A program made the translations under genes and the position numbers. 64,000 bases of DNA from Burkholderiales bacterium. GTDB taxonomy: Bacteria > Pseudomonadota > Gammaproteobacteria > Burkholderiales > Burkholderiaceae_C. The notes under the pieces were generated by a model that did no database searches, was not told where the DNA came from, and saw nothing but the letters and a program-made list of their open reading frames with translations. How positions within the stretch are numbered: the stretch's first letter is position 1; each line of letters starts with the position of its first letter. Of the stretch, positions 29,151 to 38,272 are shown piece by piece. The stretch lies in assembly GCA_016191995.1 (NCBI GenBank), contig JACPVA010000023.1, forward strand, positions 1 through 64,000. The letters run 5' to 3'.

Positions 29151-29396
29151 TCAACGTCGACGTCGCAGGGGTTCGCGGCGCTGCGGTTCGAGAGGTTGAT
29201 CGCGCACGATCGCGGTTCCAGGATCGAAGGACGCCAGCGCATCGAGCAAGGCCTCGGCGCCAGGGGGCGGCACCGCGCTCAGCACCACCTCGCTGCCGAC
29301 GCGTCGCACGTAGACCTCGCTGCCCTCGAAGCGGAACTCCTTGGGCAGCCGGACAGCCTGGCTGCCACCATGGGTGAAGAGCTTGGCGGTCCGCAT
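29151..29396 (-). CDS. vapB: VapB-type antitoxin (AbrB/SpoVT-like)
   Basis: An 81-residue protein beginning [18 protein letters not shown], the typical swapped-hairpin AbrB-type DNA-binding start of VapB proteins, with a C-terminal tail that would wrap the toxin. The gene is upstream of vapC and probably autoregulates from the AT-rich stretch near 29420-29450 (TTAATATATATGG), the only AT-rich promoter-like patch nearby. An in-frame upstream ATG at 29495 is rejected because the conserved family start is at 29396. Confidence 0.85.
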   Translation of the reverse strand: MRTAKLFTHGGSQAVRLPKEFRFEGSEVYVRRVGSEVVLSAVPPPGAEALLDALASFDPGTAIVRDQPLEPQRREPLRRRR

Positions 29397-29581
29397 GGCG
29401 AGACTCCGTCGCTTCGGTTCGATGCACTTAATATATATGGCGTATCTACTCTGCGTCGATACCGGACCTGATACGCGTTTGCGTTCGATCGACAAGAGCT
29501 TGGTTGGCGACGATTGACCGCCCTCGGCACGTAGCTGCCACTCGCACAGTCGCCCTCACAGGTCTGACGCGCCACGACCGC

Positions 29582-29673
29582 GCGAGCCGAGGACGGCGGG
29601 TACCCTTGCCCTCCATGCCCGGGGACAGTGCCCCGGGCATGGAGTGGGAGGGTGCCCGCCGGCCTTGGCTCGC
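29582..29673. repeat. 92-bp near-perfect palindrome (dispersed repeat)
   Basis: Two 43-base arms separated by ACAGTG: the left arm runs GCGAGCCGAGG to ATGCCCGGGG (29582-29624) and the right arm 29631-29673 is its reverse complement with only a few mismatches (about five to seven). The innermost 14 bp pair perfectly (CTCCATGCCCGGGG). Both arms recur at 6262-6321 and 6550-6586. No open reading frame or transposase is linked. A hairpin of this size is a strong candidate for a REP-like or non-autonomous mobile sequence. Confidence 0.85.
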
Positions 29674-30082
29674 TGGCACATCGAACGCCAGGTGAATCGA
29701 CGGACTGACTTCGACGACTGTCGGCAACGGGCCGTTCGCGGCCGTTCGAGCGCGGGCGCAAGTTGAAGGCTTGAACGCGATCCCGTATGACTCCATGTCG
29801 GTCCCGCCACGCCGACCTGTCCGGCGCACCGCGGCGGTACGCCGATCGCCCCTCGTCCGCCCCCGAACCCGCCTCGGCGTCGTATGCTCGGTCCGACCAG
29901 GCGCGGCTGCGGATCGCCGTCCGCCTCGCTGCGAAAGCGCGATCATGAACATCCTCGACCGCGATGACCCCGAGCAGCCGCCGGACCCCGAGGCTTGGCT
30001 CGGCCTCGGCGGCGGGGCGACCGCCTGAGCGCCAAGCGCTGGCGCCTCCGTGACGTCCCGCGTTGAACCCGGCGCGATCCGC
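29674..30082. other. Gap with no supported gene
   Basis: About 400 bases between the palindrome and a flavin-barrel protein gene. An open frame at 29771-30028 encodes arginine/proline-rich sequence without a ribosome site or family features and is not believed. I see no RNA structure or promoter that I can support. Confidence 0.5.
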
Positions 30083-30544
30083 ATGAGCCCTGCCCCGGCA
30101 CGCCACCTCGACGATCGCGCGCTCGCGGTGCTCGGCGCCGGCGGGCCGGCGCTGGTGCTCAGCAGCGATGCGCGCGGCGAGCCGCACGTGACCTATTCGT
30201 GGGGCGTCGCGATCGACGCGCGCAGCATCCGCATCGCAGTCGATCGCGGCGGGCGCAGCAGCGCCAACCTGCGCCGCCGCGGTCGTGGCGCGATCGTCGT
30301 CGTCGGCAACGGCGGGCTCAATTTGCTGGTGTCCGGGCGCGTCCGGCAGCTGCCGGGGCTGCTGCAGCCCGAGGGCTCGGCGCCGCTGGAAGTCTGGGCG
30401 CTCGCCGTCGATCGCGTGCGCGACCAGGCCTGGCCCGGCGTCGCGACGAGCACGCTCGCCTACCGCTGGCCGGCGGCGCAGCGCACGTCGATGCGGCGCA
30501 TGGAGCGCGCGGTGCTGGCCAGCCTGCGTGTGGCCGAGGACTGA
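30083..30544 (+). CDS. Pyridoxamine 5'-phosphate oxidase-like flavin split-barrel protein
   Basis: A 153-residue protein with the split-barrel pattern LVLSSDARGEPHVTYSWGVAID at the start and later AAQRTSMRRMERAVLAS. Family members bind FMN, heme or F420. Function is unknown. The start could be ATG 30083 or GTG 30050; neither has a good ribosome site. It is a single gene, followed about 80 bases later by an FNR-like box. Confidence 0.6.
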   Translation: MSPAPARHLDDRALAVLGAGGPALVLSSDARGEPHVTYSWGVAIDARSIRIAVDRGGRSSANLRRRGRGAIVVVGNGGLNLLVSGRVRQLPGLLQPEGSAPLEVWALAVDRVRDQAWPGVATSTLAYRWPAAQRTSMRRMERAVLASLRVAED

Positions 30545-30625
30545 TCCGCCACGAGGGCAACCGCAAGCGCGAAGGCGACCGCGATGGGGGCCGCGAAGCC
30601 ACCGGCACCGACAACGGCACCGATC

Positions 30626-30639
30626 TTGATTTGCTTCAA
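30626..30639 (+). promoter_or_regulatory. FNR/ANR/DNR-like box upstream of the beta-oxidation cluster
   Basis: TTGATTTGCTTCAA matches the FNR consensus TTGAT-N4-ATCAA at 9 of 10 positions. It lies 103 bases before the ATG at 30742, with a local AT-rich patch (TCTAAAGTAATTCC) just downstream. It would place the downstream genes under anaerobic or nitric-oxide control. Unproven, but short matches of this quality are rare at this G+C content. Confidence 0.5.
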
Positions 30640-30741
30640 GTCTAAAGTAATTCCGATCGACTAAATTGGTATCACGATGCCAGTTTGGCGCCGGGCGACG
30701 CGGTCGTCGGGCGGCGCCGGACCCTGCGAGGACGATCGACG

Positions 30742-31584
30742 ATGAGCCCCCCCGAGCCCGCGCCGGCCCCCGGCACGGCGCCCTCTTCCGCAGCCCCCTC
30801 GGCGCGCCCGACGGGCGCCGCCCCGCTGCGCACCGAGCGCGCCGGCGCCGTGCTCGTCGCCACGCTCGCACGCGCCCCGGTGAATGCGATCGACGAGGCG
30901 CTGCTGGCGGCGATCGACGCCGCGCTCGATGCCGCCGAGGCGGACGAAGGCATCGCCGTGCTGCACCTGCGCAGCGAGCTCAAGGTCTTCGCCGCCGGCG
31001 CGGACCTGGCCTTCATGCGCCAGTGCTTCGCGGCCCCCGAGGGGCCCGAGGCGATGGTCGAGCTGGTGCGCCGCATGCAGGCGGTCTTCGCGCGCCTGGA
31101 GTCGTCGCCGGTGCTGACGCTGGCGGAGATCGGCGGCGCCGCGCTCGGCGGCGGGCTGGAGCTGGCGCTTGCCTGCGACCTGCGCATCGCAGCCAGCGAG
31201 GCGCGCCTGGGCCTGCCGGAGGCCGGCTTGGGCCTGCTGCCGGGTGCCGGCGGCACGCAGCGGCTGACGCGGCTGGCCGGTGCCGGCGTCGCGCGGCGGC
31301 TGATCCTCGGCGCCGAGACGGTCGACGGCGCCGAGGCGCTGCGGCTCGGCATCGTCCAATGGGCCGCGCCGCGCGCCGAGCTGCCGGCGCAGGCGCAGGC
31401 GCTGGCGGCGCGGCTGGCCGCGCTGCCGCGCCACGCGCTGGCGGAGAACAAGCGCTGCATCGCGCTGGCCGGGCAGCCGGGCGACGCCGGCTACGCGGCC
31501 GAGATCGACGGCACGCGCCGTCTGTACCAGCACCCCGACACGCGACGCCGCGTGGCGGATTTTCTCGACAAGTCGCGCGGCTGA
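30742..31584 (+). CDS. Enoyl-CoA hydratase/isomerase family protein
   Basis: A 280-residue crotonase-fold protein. Oxyanion-hole elements are LKVFAAGADLAFM (near residue 82) and AEIGGAALGGGLELALACDLRI (near 130), followed by EARLGLPEAGLGLLPGAGGTQRL with the catalytic glutamate region GLPEAGLGLLPGAGG. An alanine/proline-rich 30-residue head precedes the domain. It begins the group of CoA-thioester genes 30742-35143. Hydration of an enoyl-CoA is likely; the exact substrate is unknown. Confidence 0.82.
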   Translation: MSPPEPAPAPGTAPSSAAPSARPTGAAPLRTERAGAVLVATLARAPVNAIDEALLAAIDAALDAAEADEGIAVLHLRSELKVFAAGADLAFMRQCFAAPEGPEAMVELVRRMQAVFARLESSPVLTLAEIGGAALGGGLELALACDLRIAASEARLGLPEAGLGLLPGAGGTQRLTRLAGAGVARRLILGAETVDGAEALRLGIVQWAAPRAELPAQAQALAARLAALPRHALAENKRCIALAGQPGDAGYAAEIDGTRRLYQHPDTRRRVADFLDKSRG

Positions 31585-31627
31585 GCCCCCCTCGCGCCCG
31601 CGGCACGAACCCTAGGAGAATGCAAGC

Positions 31628-32377
31628 ATGAGCCTGAAGGACAAAGTCGCCGTCGTCACCGGCGCCGCATCGGGCATCGGCTCGGCGATCGCCGGCAAGC
31701 TGGCCGACGCCGGCGCCATCGTCATCGTCGCCGACCTGCAGGCCGACAAGGGCCGCGCGCGCGCCGACGAGCTCGTCGCCGCCGGCGGCCGGGCGCACTT
31801 CGTCGAGGTCGACCTGACCGCGCCGGCGTCGATCGCCGCCTTCGCCGACACCGTGCACCAGCGCTTCAAGGCCGTCGACGTGATCGTCAACGGCGCCGGC
31901 TGGGGCCGCACCGCGCCGTTCTGGGACGGCACGCCGGACTTCTGGGACAAGCTGATCGCGCTCAACCTGATGGGGCCGATCCACCTGACCAAGGCGCTTC
32001 TGCCGCCGATGATGGAGCGCGGCGGCGGCGGCCGCATCGTCAATATCGCCAGCGACGCCGGCCGCGTCGGCAGCCTCGGCGAGACGGTCTACTCGGCGGC
32101 CAAGGGCGGGCTGATCGCGTTCACCAAGTCGCTCGCGCGCGAGACCGCACGCCACGGCATCGTCGTCAACTGCGTCTGCCCAGGCCCGACCGATACGCCG
32201 CTGATGGCCGCCGTGCCCGACAAGGTCAAGGACGCGCTGACGAAGGCGATCCCGCTGCGCCGCCTCGGCAAGCCCGAGGAGGTCGCCGATGCGGTGCTGT
32301 TCTTCGCCGGCGACGGCGCCGCCTACGTCACCGGCCAGGTCCTCAGCGTCAGCGGCGGGCTGACGATGGTCGGCTGA
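31628..32377 (+). CDS. Short-chain dehydrogenase, 2-hydroxycyclohexanecarboxyl-CoA dehydrogenase-like
   Basis: A 249-residue classical SDR: cofactor motif TGAASGIGSAIA, the structural NGAG loop, catalytic Ser region NIASDAG and YSAAKGG with Tyr and Lys. The C-terminus SGGLTMVG is typical. Between an enoyl-CoA hydratase and an acyl-CoA dehydrogenase it most likely oxidises a 3-hydroxyacyl-CoA with NAD, as BadH does in cyclohexanecarboxylate degradation. SDRs are versatile, so the substrate is uncertain. A good site (TAGGAGA) precedes the ATG. Confidence 0.78.
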   Translation: MSLKDKVAVVTGAASGIGSAIAGKLADAGAIVIVADLQADKGRARADELVAAGGRAHFVEVDLTAPASIAAFADTVHQRFKAVDVIVNGAGWGRTAPFWDGTPDFWDKLIALNLMGPIHLTKALLPPMMERGGGGRIVNIASDAGRVGSLGETVYSAAKGGLIAFTKSLARETARHGIVVNCVCPGPTDTPLMAAVPDKVKDALTKAIPLRRLGKPEEVADAVLFFAGDGAAYVTGQVLSVSGGLTMVG

Positions 32378-32416
32378 CCCCCTCCCACCCCACCCCGCCG
32401 CTGCAGGAGACCGACG

Positions 32417-32878
32417 ATGTCGCTGGACATGAAGCTGCCCGAATTTCTCGCGCACGCGATCGCGCTCGAGCACGAGGCCGCCGAGCGCTACCTCGAGCTC
32501 GCCGACATGATGGAGTCCTACCGCAACGACGAGGTGGCCTCGACCTTCCGCGACATGGTGCGCTACTCGCGGCTGCACCACGACTCGATCGTCGAGCGCG
32601 CCAAGGGCATCGCGCTGCCGACGATCCGCTCGTGGCAGTACCGCTGGCGCAACCCGCCCGAGGTCGGCGGCGAGGAGGCCTTCGACCCCAAGCTCGATAC
32701 CTACGAGGCGCTGCGCTATGCGCGCGAGAACGAGCTGCGCGCCAAGGAGTTCTACGCCCAGGTCGGCGCCGAGGCGGGCGACGCCGAGGTGCGCAGCCTG
32801 GCCGAGGAATTCGCCGCCGAGGAGGCCGAGCACGTGCAGGCGCTGGACGACTGGCTGGCGCGCACGCCGCGGCCCTAG
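32417..32878 (+). CDS. Ferritin-like (rubrerythrin-type) diiron protein
   Basis: A 153-residue all-helical protein with two E...ExxH half-sites: [17 protein letters not shown] near residue 18 and, after a linker, [12 protein letters not shown] and [16 protein letters not shown]. It has no zinc-ribbon tail. The fold suits peroxide or oxygen detoxification or diiron chemistry. It lies within the CoA-thioester gene group, as does the rubrerythrin domain fused to the ligase at 13103. That suggests diiron domains are systematically attached to these pathways. Confidence 0.8.
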   Translation: MSLDMKLPEFLAHAIALEHEAAERYLELADMMESYRNDEVASTFRDMVRYSRLHHDSIVERAKGIALPTIRSWQYRWRNPPEVGGEEAFDPKLDTYEALRYARENELRAKEFYAQVGAEAGDAEVRSLAEEFAAEEAEHVQALDDWLARTPRP

Positions 32879-32900
32879 CGCTACGCGCGCGGCGGCACCC

Positions 32901-32969
32901 GCGCGACGCGCGCCACAGCACCAGCGCGACGCGCGCCGCGGCCTTCGCGCGACGCGCGCCACGGCTCCG
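32901..32969. repeat. Three 23-bp tandem repeats
   Basis: GCGCGACGCGCGCC begins at 32901, 32924 and 32947, an exact 23-base period, with differing 9-base tails in each unit. The array fills the gap between the ferritin-like and second enoyl-CoA hydratase genes. Each unit is partly self-complementary (GCGCG/CGCGC), so hairpins are possible. Confidence 0.85.
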
Positions 32970-33035
32970 GACGGCAGCGCACGCGCCGGCCCGGCGCCCC
33001 CCAGGATCGATACGCAACACGAAAGGAACCCCACG

Positions 33036-33854
33036 ATGAAACGCATCCAGCTGGCCGGCTACCAGGCCAAGCATTTCGGCTGGTCGGTCGACGGCCGTGT
33101 CGCCACCATCACCCTCAACCGCCCGGATCGCAAGAACCCGCTGACCTTCGACTCCTACGGCGAGCTGCGCGACCTGTTCCGCGAGCTGGTCTACGCGACC
33201 GACATCAAGGCGGTCGTCTTCACCGGCGCCGGCGGCAACTTCTGCAGCGGCGGCGACGTGCACGAGATCATCGGCCCGCTGGTCGCGATGGACATGCCCG
33301 AACTGCTCGAGTTCACTCGCATGACCGGCGACCTCGTCAAGGCGATGCGCGCCTGCCCGCAGCCGGTCATCGCCGCGATCGACGGCGTGTGCACCGGCGC
33401 CGGGGCGATGATCGCCTGCGGCTCCGACATGCGGGTCGCGACCGCGCGCAGCAAGCTCGCGTTCCTGTTCGTTCGCGTCGGGCTGGCCGGCGCCGACATG
33501 GGTGCGTGCACGCTGCTGCCGCGGCTGATCGGGCTGTCGCGCGCGGCCGACCTGCTCTACACCGGGCGCGTCGTCGGCGGCGAGGAAGCTGCAGCGTTCG
33601 GCTTCTACAACCGGCTGGTCGATCCCGAGAAGGTGCTCGCCGAGGCGCAGGCGCTGGCGCGCGAGCTCGCCGACGGCCCGACCTTCGGCCACGCGATGAC
33701 CAAGACCATGCTGTGGCAGGAGTGGAACTCGGGCCTCGGCGAGTGCATCGAGGCCGAGGCGCAGGCGCAGGCGATCTGCATGCAGACCAAGGACTTCGAG
33801 CGCGCCTACCACGCCTTCGCGGCCAAGCAGAAGCCGGTCTTCGAGGGCAACTGA
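33036..33854 (+). CDS. Enoyl-CoA hydratase/isomerase family protein (second)
   Basis: A 272-residue crotonase-fold protein, with [36 protein letters not shown] (oxyanion hole) and [19 protein letters not shown]. It preserves [20 protein letters not shown] where catalytic residues occur. The head [15 protein letters not shown] is unusual for general hydratases, and homologues in aromatic or alicyclic CoA pathways share such starts. The start ATG follows AAAGGAACC. Substrate unknown. Confidence 0.82.
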   Translation: MKRIQLAGYQAKHFGWSVDGRVATITLNRPDRKNPLTFDSYGELRDLFRELVYATDIKAVVFTGAGGNFCSGGDVHEIIGPLVAMDMPELLEFTRMTGDLVKAMRACPQPVIAAIDGVCTGAGAMIACGSDMRVATARSKLAFLFVRVGLAGADMGACTLLPRLIGLSRAADLLYTGRVVGGEEAAAFGFYNRLVDPEKVLAEAQALARELADGPTFGHAMTKTMLWQEWNSGLGECIEAEAQAQAICMQTKDFERAYHAFAAKQKPVFEGN

Positions 33855-33937
33855 GCCCCCGGCGGCGCCGGCCGCGCCACGACGGCCGGGCGCGCGCAGC
33901 GCCCGGCCCGCCCGCCATCCTTCACGGAAGCCCCGCC

Positions 33938-35143
33938 ATGGCCGACCGCAGCTTTCTCGACTGGCCCTTCCTCGACGACGGCCACCGAGCCTGGGCGCGC
34001 GAGCTCGCCGACTGGGTCGAGCGCGGCCTGCCTGCGCTGCCCACGCCCGACGAGCACGACCTGGACGCGGTCTACGCCGCCTGCGGCGCGCTGGTGCGCG
34101 CGCTCGGCAAGGCCGGGCTGCTGCGCGCCTGCGTGCCGGCGGCCTACGGCGGGCTGCGCGAGCAGGTCGACGTGCGCAGCCTGGCGCTCGGCCGCGAGAC
34201 GCTGGCGCGCGCCGGCGCGCTGGCGGACTTCGCGTTCGCGATGCAGGGCCTGGGCAGCGTGCCGGTGAGCCTGTTCGGCAACGAGGCGCAGAAGGCCGCG
34301 CTGCTGCCGGGCGTGTGCCGCGGCGAGCTGATCGCGGCCTTCGCGCTGTCCGAGCCCGATGCCGGCAGCGATGTCGCGGCGATGCAGGCCACGGCACGGC
34401 GCGACGGTGACGGCTGGGTGCTCGACGGCACCAAGACCTGGATCTCGAATGCCGGCGGGCTCGCCGACCGCTACGTGATCTTCGCGCGCAGCGAGGGCCT
34501 GGACCGCGGGCCGGGCAACCGCGACCCCAAGGGCATCTCGGCCTTTCTGGTCGACGCCGGCACGCCGGGGCTGGACGCCAGCGAGCGCATCCCGGTCATC
34601 TCGCCGCACCCGCTGGGCGTGCTGAAGATGAGCGGCTGCCGCATCGGCGCCGACCGCCTGGTCGGACAGCCCGGGCAGGGATTCGCGATCGCGATGGGGA
34701 CGCTGGACCTGTTCCGCACCACGGTCGGCGCGGCGGCGCTGGGATTCGCGCGCCGCGCGCTCGACGAGGCGACAGCGCGCGCGCGCAATCGCCAGATGTT
34801 CGGCCAGCGGCTGGCGGACTTCCAGCTGACGCAGGTGCAGCTCGGCCGCATGTGCACCGAGATCGACGCCGCGGCGCTGATGGTCTACCGCAGCGCCTGG
34901 ACACGCGACGTGCTGCAGCGCCGCGTCACGCGCGAGGCCTCGATGGCCAAGATGTATGCGACCGAGGCGGCGCAGCAGGTGATCGACGCCGCGGTGCAGC
35001 TGCACGGCGGGCTGGGGGTCGTCAGCGGGCAGCCGGTCGAGCGGCTGTACCGCGACGTGCGCGCGCTGCGCATCTACGAGGGTGCGACCGAGGTGCTGCA
35101 GCTCGTCGTCGGCGCGCAGCACCTGCGCGAGGCGGCGGCGTGA
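33938..35143 (+). CDS. Acyl-CoA dehydrogenase
   Basis: A 401-residue FAD acyl-CoA dehydrogenase with [16 protein letters not shown] near residue 135, [27 protein letters not shown] near 290, [21 protein letters not shown] and the end signature [13 protein letters not shown]. The catalytic base is probably the glutamate in YEGATEV. It oxidises an acyl-CoA to the enoyl-CoA processed by the hydratases and the SDR upstream. A 401-residue length is normal. Confidence 0.85.
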   Translation: MADRSFLDWPFLDDGHRAWARELADWVERGLPALPTPDEHDLDAVYAACGALVRALGKAGLLRACVPAAYGGLREQVDVRSLALGRETLARAGALADFAFAMQGLGSVPVSLFGNEAQKAALLPGVCRGELIAAFALSEPDAGSDVAAMQATARRDGDGWVLDGTKTWISNAGGLADRYVIFARSEGLDRGPGNRDPKGISAFLVDAGTPGLDASERIPVISPHPLGVLKMSGCRIGADRLVGQPGQGFAIAMGTLDLFRTTVGAAALGFARRALDEATARARNRQMFGQRLADFQLTQVQLGRMCTEIDAAALMVYRSAWTRDVLQRRVTREASMAKMYATEAAQQVIDAAVQLHGGLGVVSGQPVERLYRDVRALRIYEGATEVLQLVVGAQHLREAAA

Positions 35144-35270
35144 CACCGGCGCGGCGCGCGCGCGGGCCCGTGCTCGCGCGCCACGCCGCGTCTCGCGGAC
35201 GTCGTGGCGCACGCGGGCCCGGGCGGGCTTTCGCGAGCAGGCCCGCCGAGCCGGGGCAGAATCGGCTGCG

Positions 35271-35537
35271 ATGAACAAGCCGCCCACCGCACGCACCTGG
35301 GACGAGGCCGACGACACGCATATCGACGTGCGCGGCCTGCCGGCCCCGCAGCCGATGGTGCAGATCCTCACGCTGCTGCAACGCCTGCCGCGCAGCGCGG
35401 TCGTGATCGTCCACCACGAGCGCGACCCGGTCTGGCTCTACCCCGAGCTGGCGCAGATCGGCTGGCTGGCCGAGGTCGTCCCCGGCGACGAGGGCGAAGT
35501 CCGGCTGCGGCTGACCGCGACCGACGACGCGCCGTGA
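35271..35537 (+). CDS. DUF2249 domain protein
   Basis: An 88-residue protein with the DUF2249 pattern: DDTHIDVRGLPAPQPMVQIL, then VVIVHHERDPVWLYPEL, ending EVRLRLTA. Proteins of this group often occur beside hemerythrin, NnrS and denitrification genes. Its stop overlaps the next start (GTGA). The exact role is unknown; a redox or metal-sensing part is suspected from context. Confidence 0.75.
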   Translation: MNKPPTARTWDEADDTHIDVRGLPAPQPMVQILTLLQRLPRSAVVIVHHERDPVWLYPELAQIGWLAEVVPGDEGEVRLRLTATDDAP

Positions 35538-36937
35538 GCCCGACGCCGCGCGACGACGCCGCGCCGGCCGCAGGCGACGGCGCCGCGCCTCGCGCCAGGC
35601 CGCCCGCCGGCACCGCCAGGCCGGCCGCCGCGCGGCCCAAGCTCGGCGGCACCTTCCTGTCCGGCGCGAAGAGCCGGCTGCTGCCGGCCTCGGTGCCGTT
35701 TCGCTTCTTCGGCGCCGCGATCGCCTTCCACGTGCTCGCCTGGGCCGCGCTGCTCGGCGGCGCCGCCGGCTGGCCGGGCTGGCGGCACGGCCCCGGCTGG
35801 CCGCTGGCGGCGCTGCACCTGGCGACACTCGGGACGCTGCTGTGCAGCGCGATCGGTGCCAGCCTGCAGCTGCTGCCGGTGGCGACGCGCCAGCCGGTGC
35901 GGTCGCACCGCCTCGCCGGCGCGTTGTGGTGGTTCTACGTTCCCGGGGTCGCGCTGCTGGCGCTGGGCATGGGGCTGGTCGAGCCGGGCTGGATGGCCGC
36001 CGGCGCGGCGGTCGTGATCGCGGCGCTGGCGGCGTGGGCGGTGCTGCTGGCGCTCAACCTGGCCGGCGCGCGCGGCATGCCCGGCATCGTGCTGCACGGC
36101 TGGGGGGCGCTCGCGGCGCTGGTCGCGGCCGGCGTCAGCGCCGCGGCGCTGGTGTCGACCTGGGTCGGCCTGCCGTGGCTCGACCACGAGGCTGCGCGCG
36201 GCCTGCACCTGGCCGCCACCGCCTTCGGCACGATGGGGCTGCTCGCCTTCGGCCTGGCCTACATCCTGGTGCCGATGTTCGCCCTGGCCGGCGTGCCCGA
36301 CGAGCGGCAGCAGCTCGCCAGCGGCGCGGCGGCGATCGCGGCGGTCGCCTGTGCCGGATTCGCCGCCGTCGTGCCCGAGGACGGCATCGCCCCGATGGCA
36401 CTCAGGCTGGCGGCGCTGGCCGCCGGCGCGGGCGCGCTGGCGCTGCACCTGAAGCTGATGCTGCGCGCGCTGGCCAGCGGCATGCGCAAGGACCTCGGCC
36501 GCGCGCAGCGGCTGATGCAGATCGGCTGGGGCGGGCTGACGCTGGCGCTGGCGATCGCGCTGGCGATCGTGCTGGGGGCGCCGGCGGATCGATTCGGGCG
36601 GCTGTTCGGCGTCGCGGTGATCGGCGTGTGGCTGCTGAGCTTTCTGTTCGGCATCCTGCAGCGCATCCTGCCGTTCCTGGCATCGATGCACGCGGCGCAG
36701 GGGCAGAAGCGGCCGCCGACGCCGTCGGCGCTGACGCTGGAGCGGCCGCTGGCGTGGCACTTCCATGCGCACCTCGCGGCGCTCGCGCTGCTGGCCGCCG
36801 CCGCGCTTGCCGACAGCGCGTGGCTGGCCGCCGCCGCGGGTGCGGCCGGGCTGGCCGGGGCGCTGGCCTTCGGCTGGTTCTTTGTCGTGCTGATGCAGCG
36901 GCTGCGCCAGGCCGCACGCGGCGCGGGCAAGGCGTGA
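35534..36937 (+). CDS. Multi-pass membrane protein, NnrS/heme-copper-oxidase-subunit-I-like
   Basis: A 467-residue protein with about twelve predicted membrane helices. Histidines at helix starts (LHLATLGTLLCSAIGASLQLLP; RSHRLAGALWWFYVPGVALL; LHLAATAFGTMGLLAFGLAYILVPM) resemble the heme-ligand spacing of NnrS and of oxidase subunit I, but the copper-site tyrosine cannot be verified by eye. A 50-residue proline/alanine-rich head precedes the first helix. GTG 35534 overlaps the DUF2249 stop. In denitrifiers NnrS-type proteins protect against nitric oxide. Confidence 0.65.
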   Translation: MSPTPRDDAAPAAGDGAAPRARPPAGTARPAAARPKLGGTFLSGAKSRLLPASVPFRFFGAAIAFHVLAWAALLGGAAGWPGWRHGPGWPLAALHLATLGTLLCSAIGASLQLLPVATRQPVRSHRLAGALWWFYVPGVALLALGMGLVEPGWMAAGAAVVIAALAAWAVLLALNLAGARGMPGIVLHGWGALAALVAAGVSAAALVSTWVGLPWLDHEAARGLHLAATAFGTMGLLAFGLAYILVPMFALAGVPDERQQLASGAAAIAAVACAGFAAVVPEDGIAPMALRLAALAAGAGALALHLKLMLRALASGMRKDLGRAQRLMQIGWGGLTLALAIALAIVLGAPADRFGRLFGVAVIGVWLLSFLFGILQRILPFLASMHAAQGQKRPPTPSALTLERPLAWHFHAHLAALALLAAAALADSAWLAAAAGAAGLAGALAFGWFFVVLMQRLRQAARGAGKA

Positions 36938-36965
36938 AACCGCGGATCGGCCTGTGGCCTTGCCA

Positions 36966-36989
36966 ATATTCAAATGATCATTAGAATAT
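36966..36989. promoter_or_regulatory. 24-bp operator-like palindrome before the DsrE-like gene
   Basis: ATATTC-A-AATGATCATT-A-GAATAT, symmetric except for one central base pair position in each arm. It lies 36 bases upstream of the ATG at 37026 in the only AT-rich patch of the area, so it likely overlaps a promoter. The ATTC/GAAT halves recall ArsR-family sulfide or redox sensors, but I cannot name the regulator. Confidence 0.6.
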
Positions 36990-37025
36990 GCGCGCAACGC
37001 GGTGCGGCACGGTGCGGAGAAGACG

Positions 37026-37376
37026 ATGACCCAGACCCTGTTCGTCCTCAACGATGCCCCGTATGGCAACGAGCGTGCGTACAACGCGCTGCGGCTGGCC
37101 GCCGCGCTCGCGGCACGCGAAGGCCAGCGGGTCCGGATGTTCCTGATGGCCGACGCCGTGACCTGCGCCAAGTCGGGGCAGAAGGTTCCCGAGGGTTACT
37201 ACAACGTGCAACTCATGCTCGGCAAGGTCGTGCGCAAGGGCGAGGTCGCGCTGTGCGGGACCTGCATGGACGCGCGCGGGCTGCGCGACGACGAGACGAT
37301 CGACGGCGCCACGCGCGGCACGCTGGCACAGCTGGCGGACTGGACCGCCGAGGCCGACAAGCTGCTGGTGTTCTGA
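37026..37376 (+). CDS. DsrE/DsrF-like sulfurtransferase-fold protein
   Basis: A 116-residue DsrE-fold protein: TLFVLNDAPYGNERAYNALRLAAAL at the start, MFLMADAVTCAKSG in the middle and VALCGTCMDARGL with two cysteines at about residues 78 and 81, where related proteins carry a persulfide. The last residues LADWTAEADKLLVF are typical. Probably a small cytoplasmic sulfur-relay or sensing protein. It is monocistronic under the palindrome at 36966. Confidence 0.75.
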   Translation: MTQTLFVLNDAPYGNERAYNALRLAAALAAREGQRVRMFLMADAVTCAKSGQKVPEGYYNVQLMLGKVVRKGEVALCGTCMDARGLRDDETIDGATRGTLAQLADWTAEADKLLVF

Positions 37377-37479
37377 CACGGCCGCGGCGCCGCCGGTCCT
37401 GGCGCGGCGGCGGCGCCGCAGCCCTGGCCAGCGGGTCGGGCGACGCTGCGGCCGGCGATGACGCGGCCGTCGTGCGCCT

Positions 37480-38175
37480 TCAGCCGCGTCCGGTCAGCCG
37501 ACGCACCCAGGACTCGATGCGGCCGCTCGCCAGCCGCTGCTCGAACAGCTTGCGCCATGCTGCCGGCAGCGGCAGCTCGAGGATCGCGCGCAGCGTGGCC
37601 GGGTCGCGCTCGCCGCGGTCGATCGCCTGCATCAGCCGCGCCAGTGGCCAGTCCGGATGCGGCCGCGCCTCGAGGACGATCGCGTCGCCGGCGGCCACGG
37701 GGCCCGGCGCCAGCACGCGCAGGTACCAGCCGGTGCGGCCGCTGGCCTGCACGCGACGCGCCATGCCGTCGACGCCGAAGCGGTCGTCGAGCTTCCAGCA
37801 GGGCTGGCGCCCCTGGCTGACCTCGAATCGCGCACCGCCGATGCGCCAGCGGTCGGCGAGGCAGACCTCGGCCTCGGTCGGCCCGTCGATGGCGAGGTTC
37901 TCGCCGAAGGCGCCCTCGGCCTGCAGCCGCTGCGCCGCCTGCGGCAGCTCGCGCCGCCACGCGGCCAGGTGCGTGAACGCATAGACATGAACCGCCTTGT
38001 CGGGCCCGCCGTGCACGCGCCGGTCGCCCTGCTCGTCGCCGTCCAGCCCCGCGGGGCCAGCCCGCACCGCGCCGCTGCGCGGCTGCTTGTCGATCGCGCT
38101 GACGCTGCCGGGGCGCGTATAAGGTCGCGCGCGGCCGGTCAGCACCGCGCGCACGCGGCCGACCACGGCCGACAT
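37480..38175 (-). CDS. MOSC-domain protein (YiiM family)
   Basis: A 231-residue protein with the MOSC pattern: GDRRVHGGPDKAVHVYAFTH near residue 48 and GAFGENLAIDGPTEAEV, then the conserved cysteine in RQPCWKLDDRFG. YiiM-type proteins act in molybdenum-cofactor-linked reduction of N-hydroxylated compounds. The frame extends upstream to 38286, with other ATG codons at 38220 and 38286; ATG 38175 (MSAVVGRV) best matches the family start, but the start is uncertain. Confidence 0.75.
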   Translation of the reverse strand: MSAVVGRVRAVLTGRARPYTRPGSVSAIDKQPRSGAVRAGPAGLDGDEQGDRRVHGGPDKAVHVYAFTHLAAWRRELPQAAQRLQAEGAFGENLAIDGPTEAEVCLADRWRIGGARFEVSQGRQPCWKLDDRFGVDGMARRVQASGRTGWYLRVLAPGPVAAGDAIVLEARPHPDWPLARLMQAIDRGERDPATLRAILELPLPAAWRKLFEQRLASGRIESWVRRLTGRG

Positions 38176-38272
38176 CGACGGCGCGGACGCATGCTGCGAG
38201 GGCGCTTGCGGGTGCATCATCGGGCGGTCCGGCGTGCGAAGCGGGGGCCGGCGCCGGTGCGTCCCGGCAGGC

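Noticed and set aside
29771-30028. Small gene encoding an arginine/proline-rich protein
   Set aside because: No ribosome site, no family pattern; composition is that of random G+C-rich sequence.
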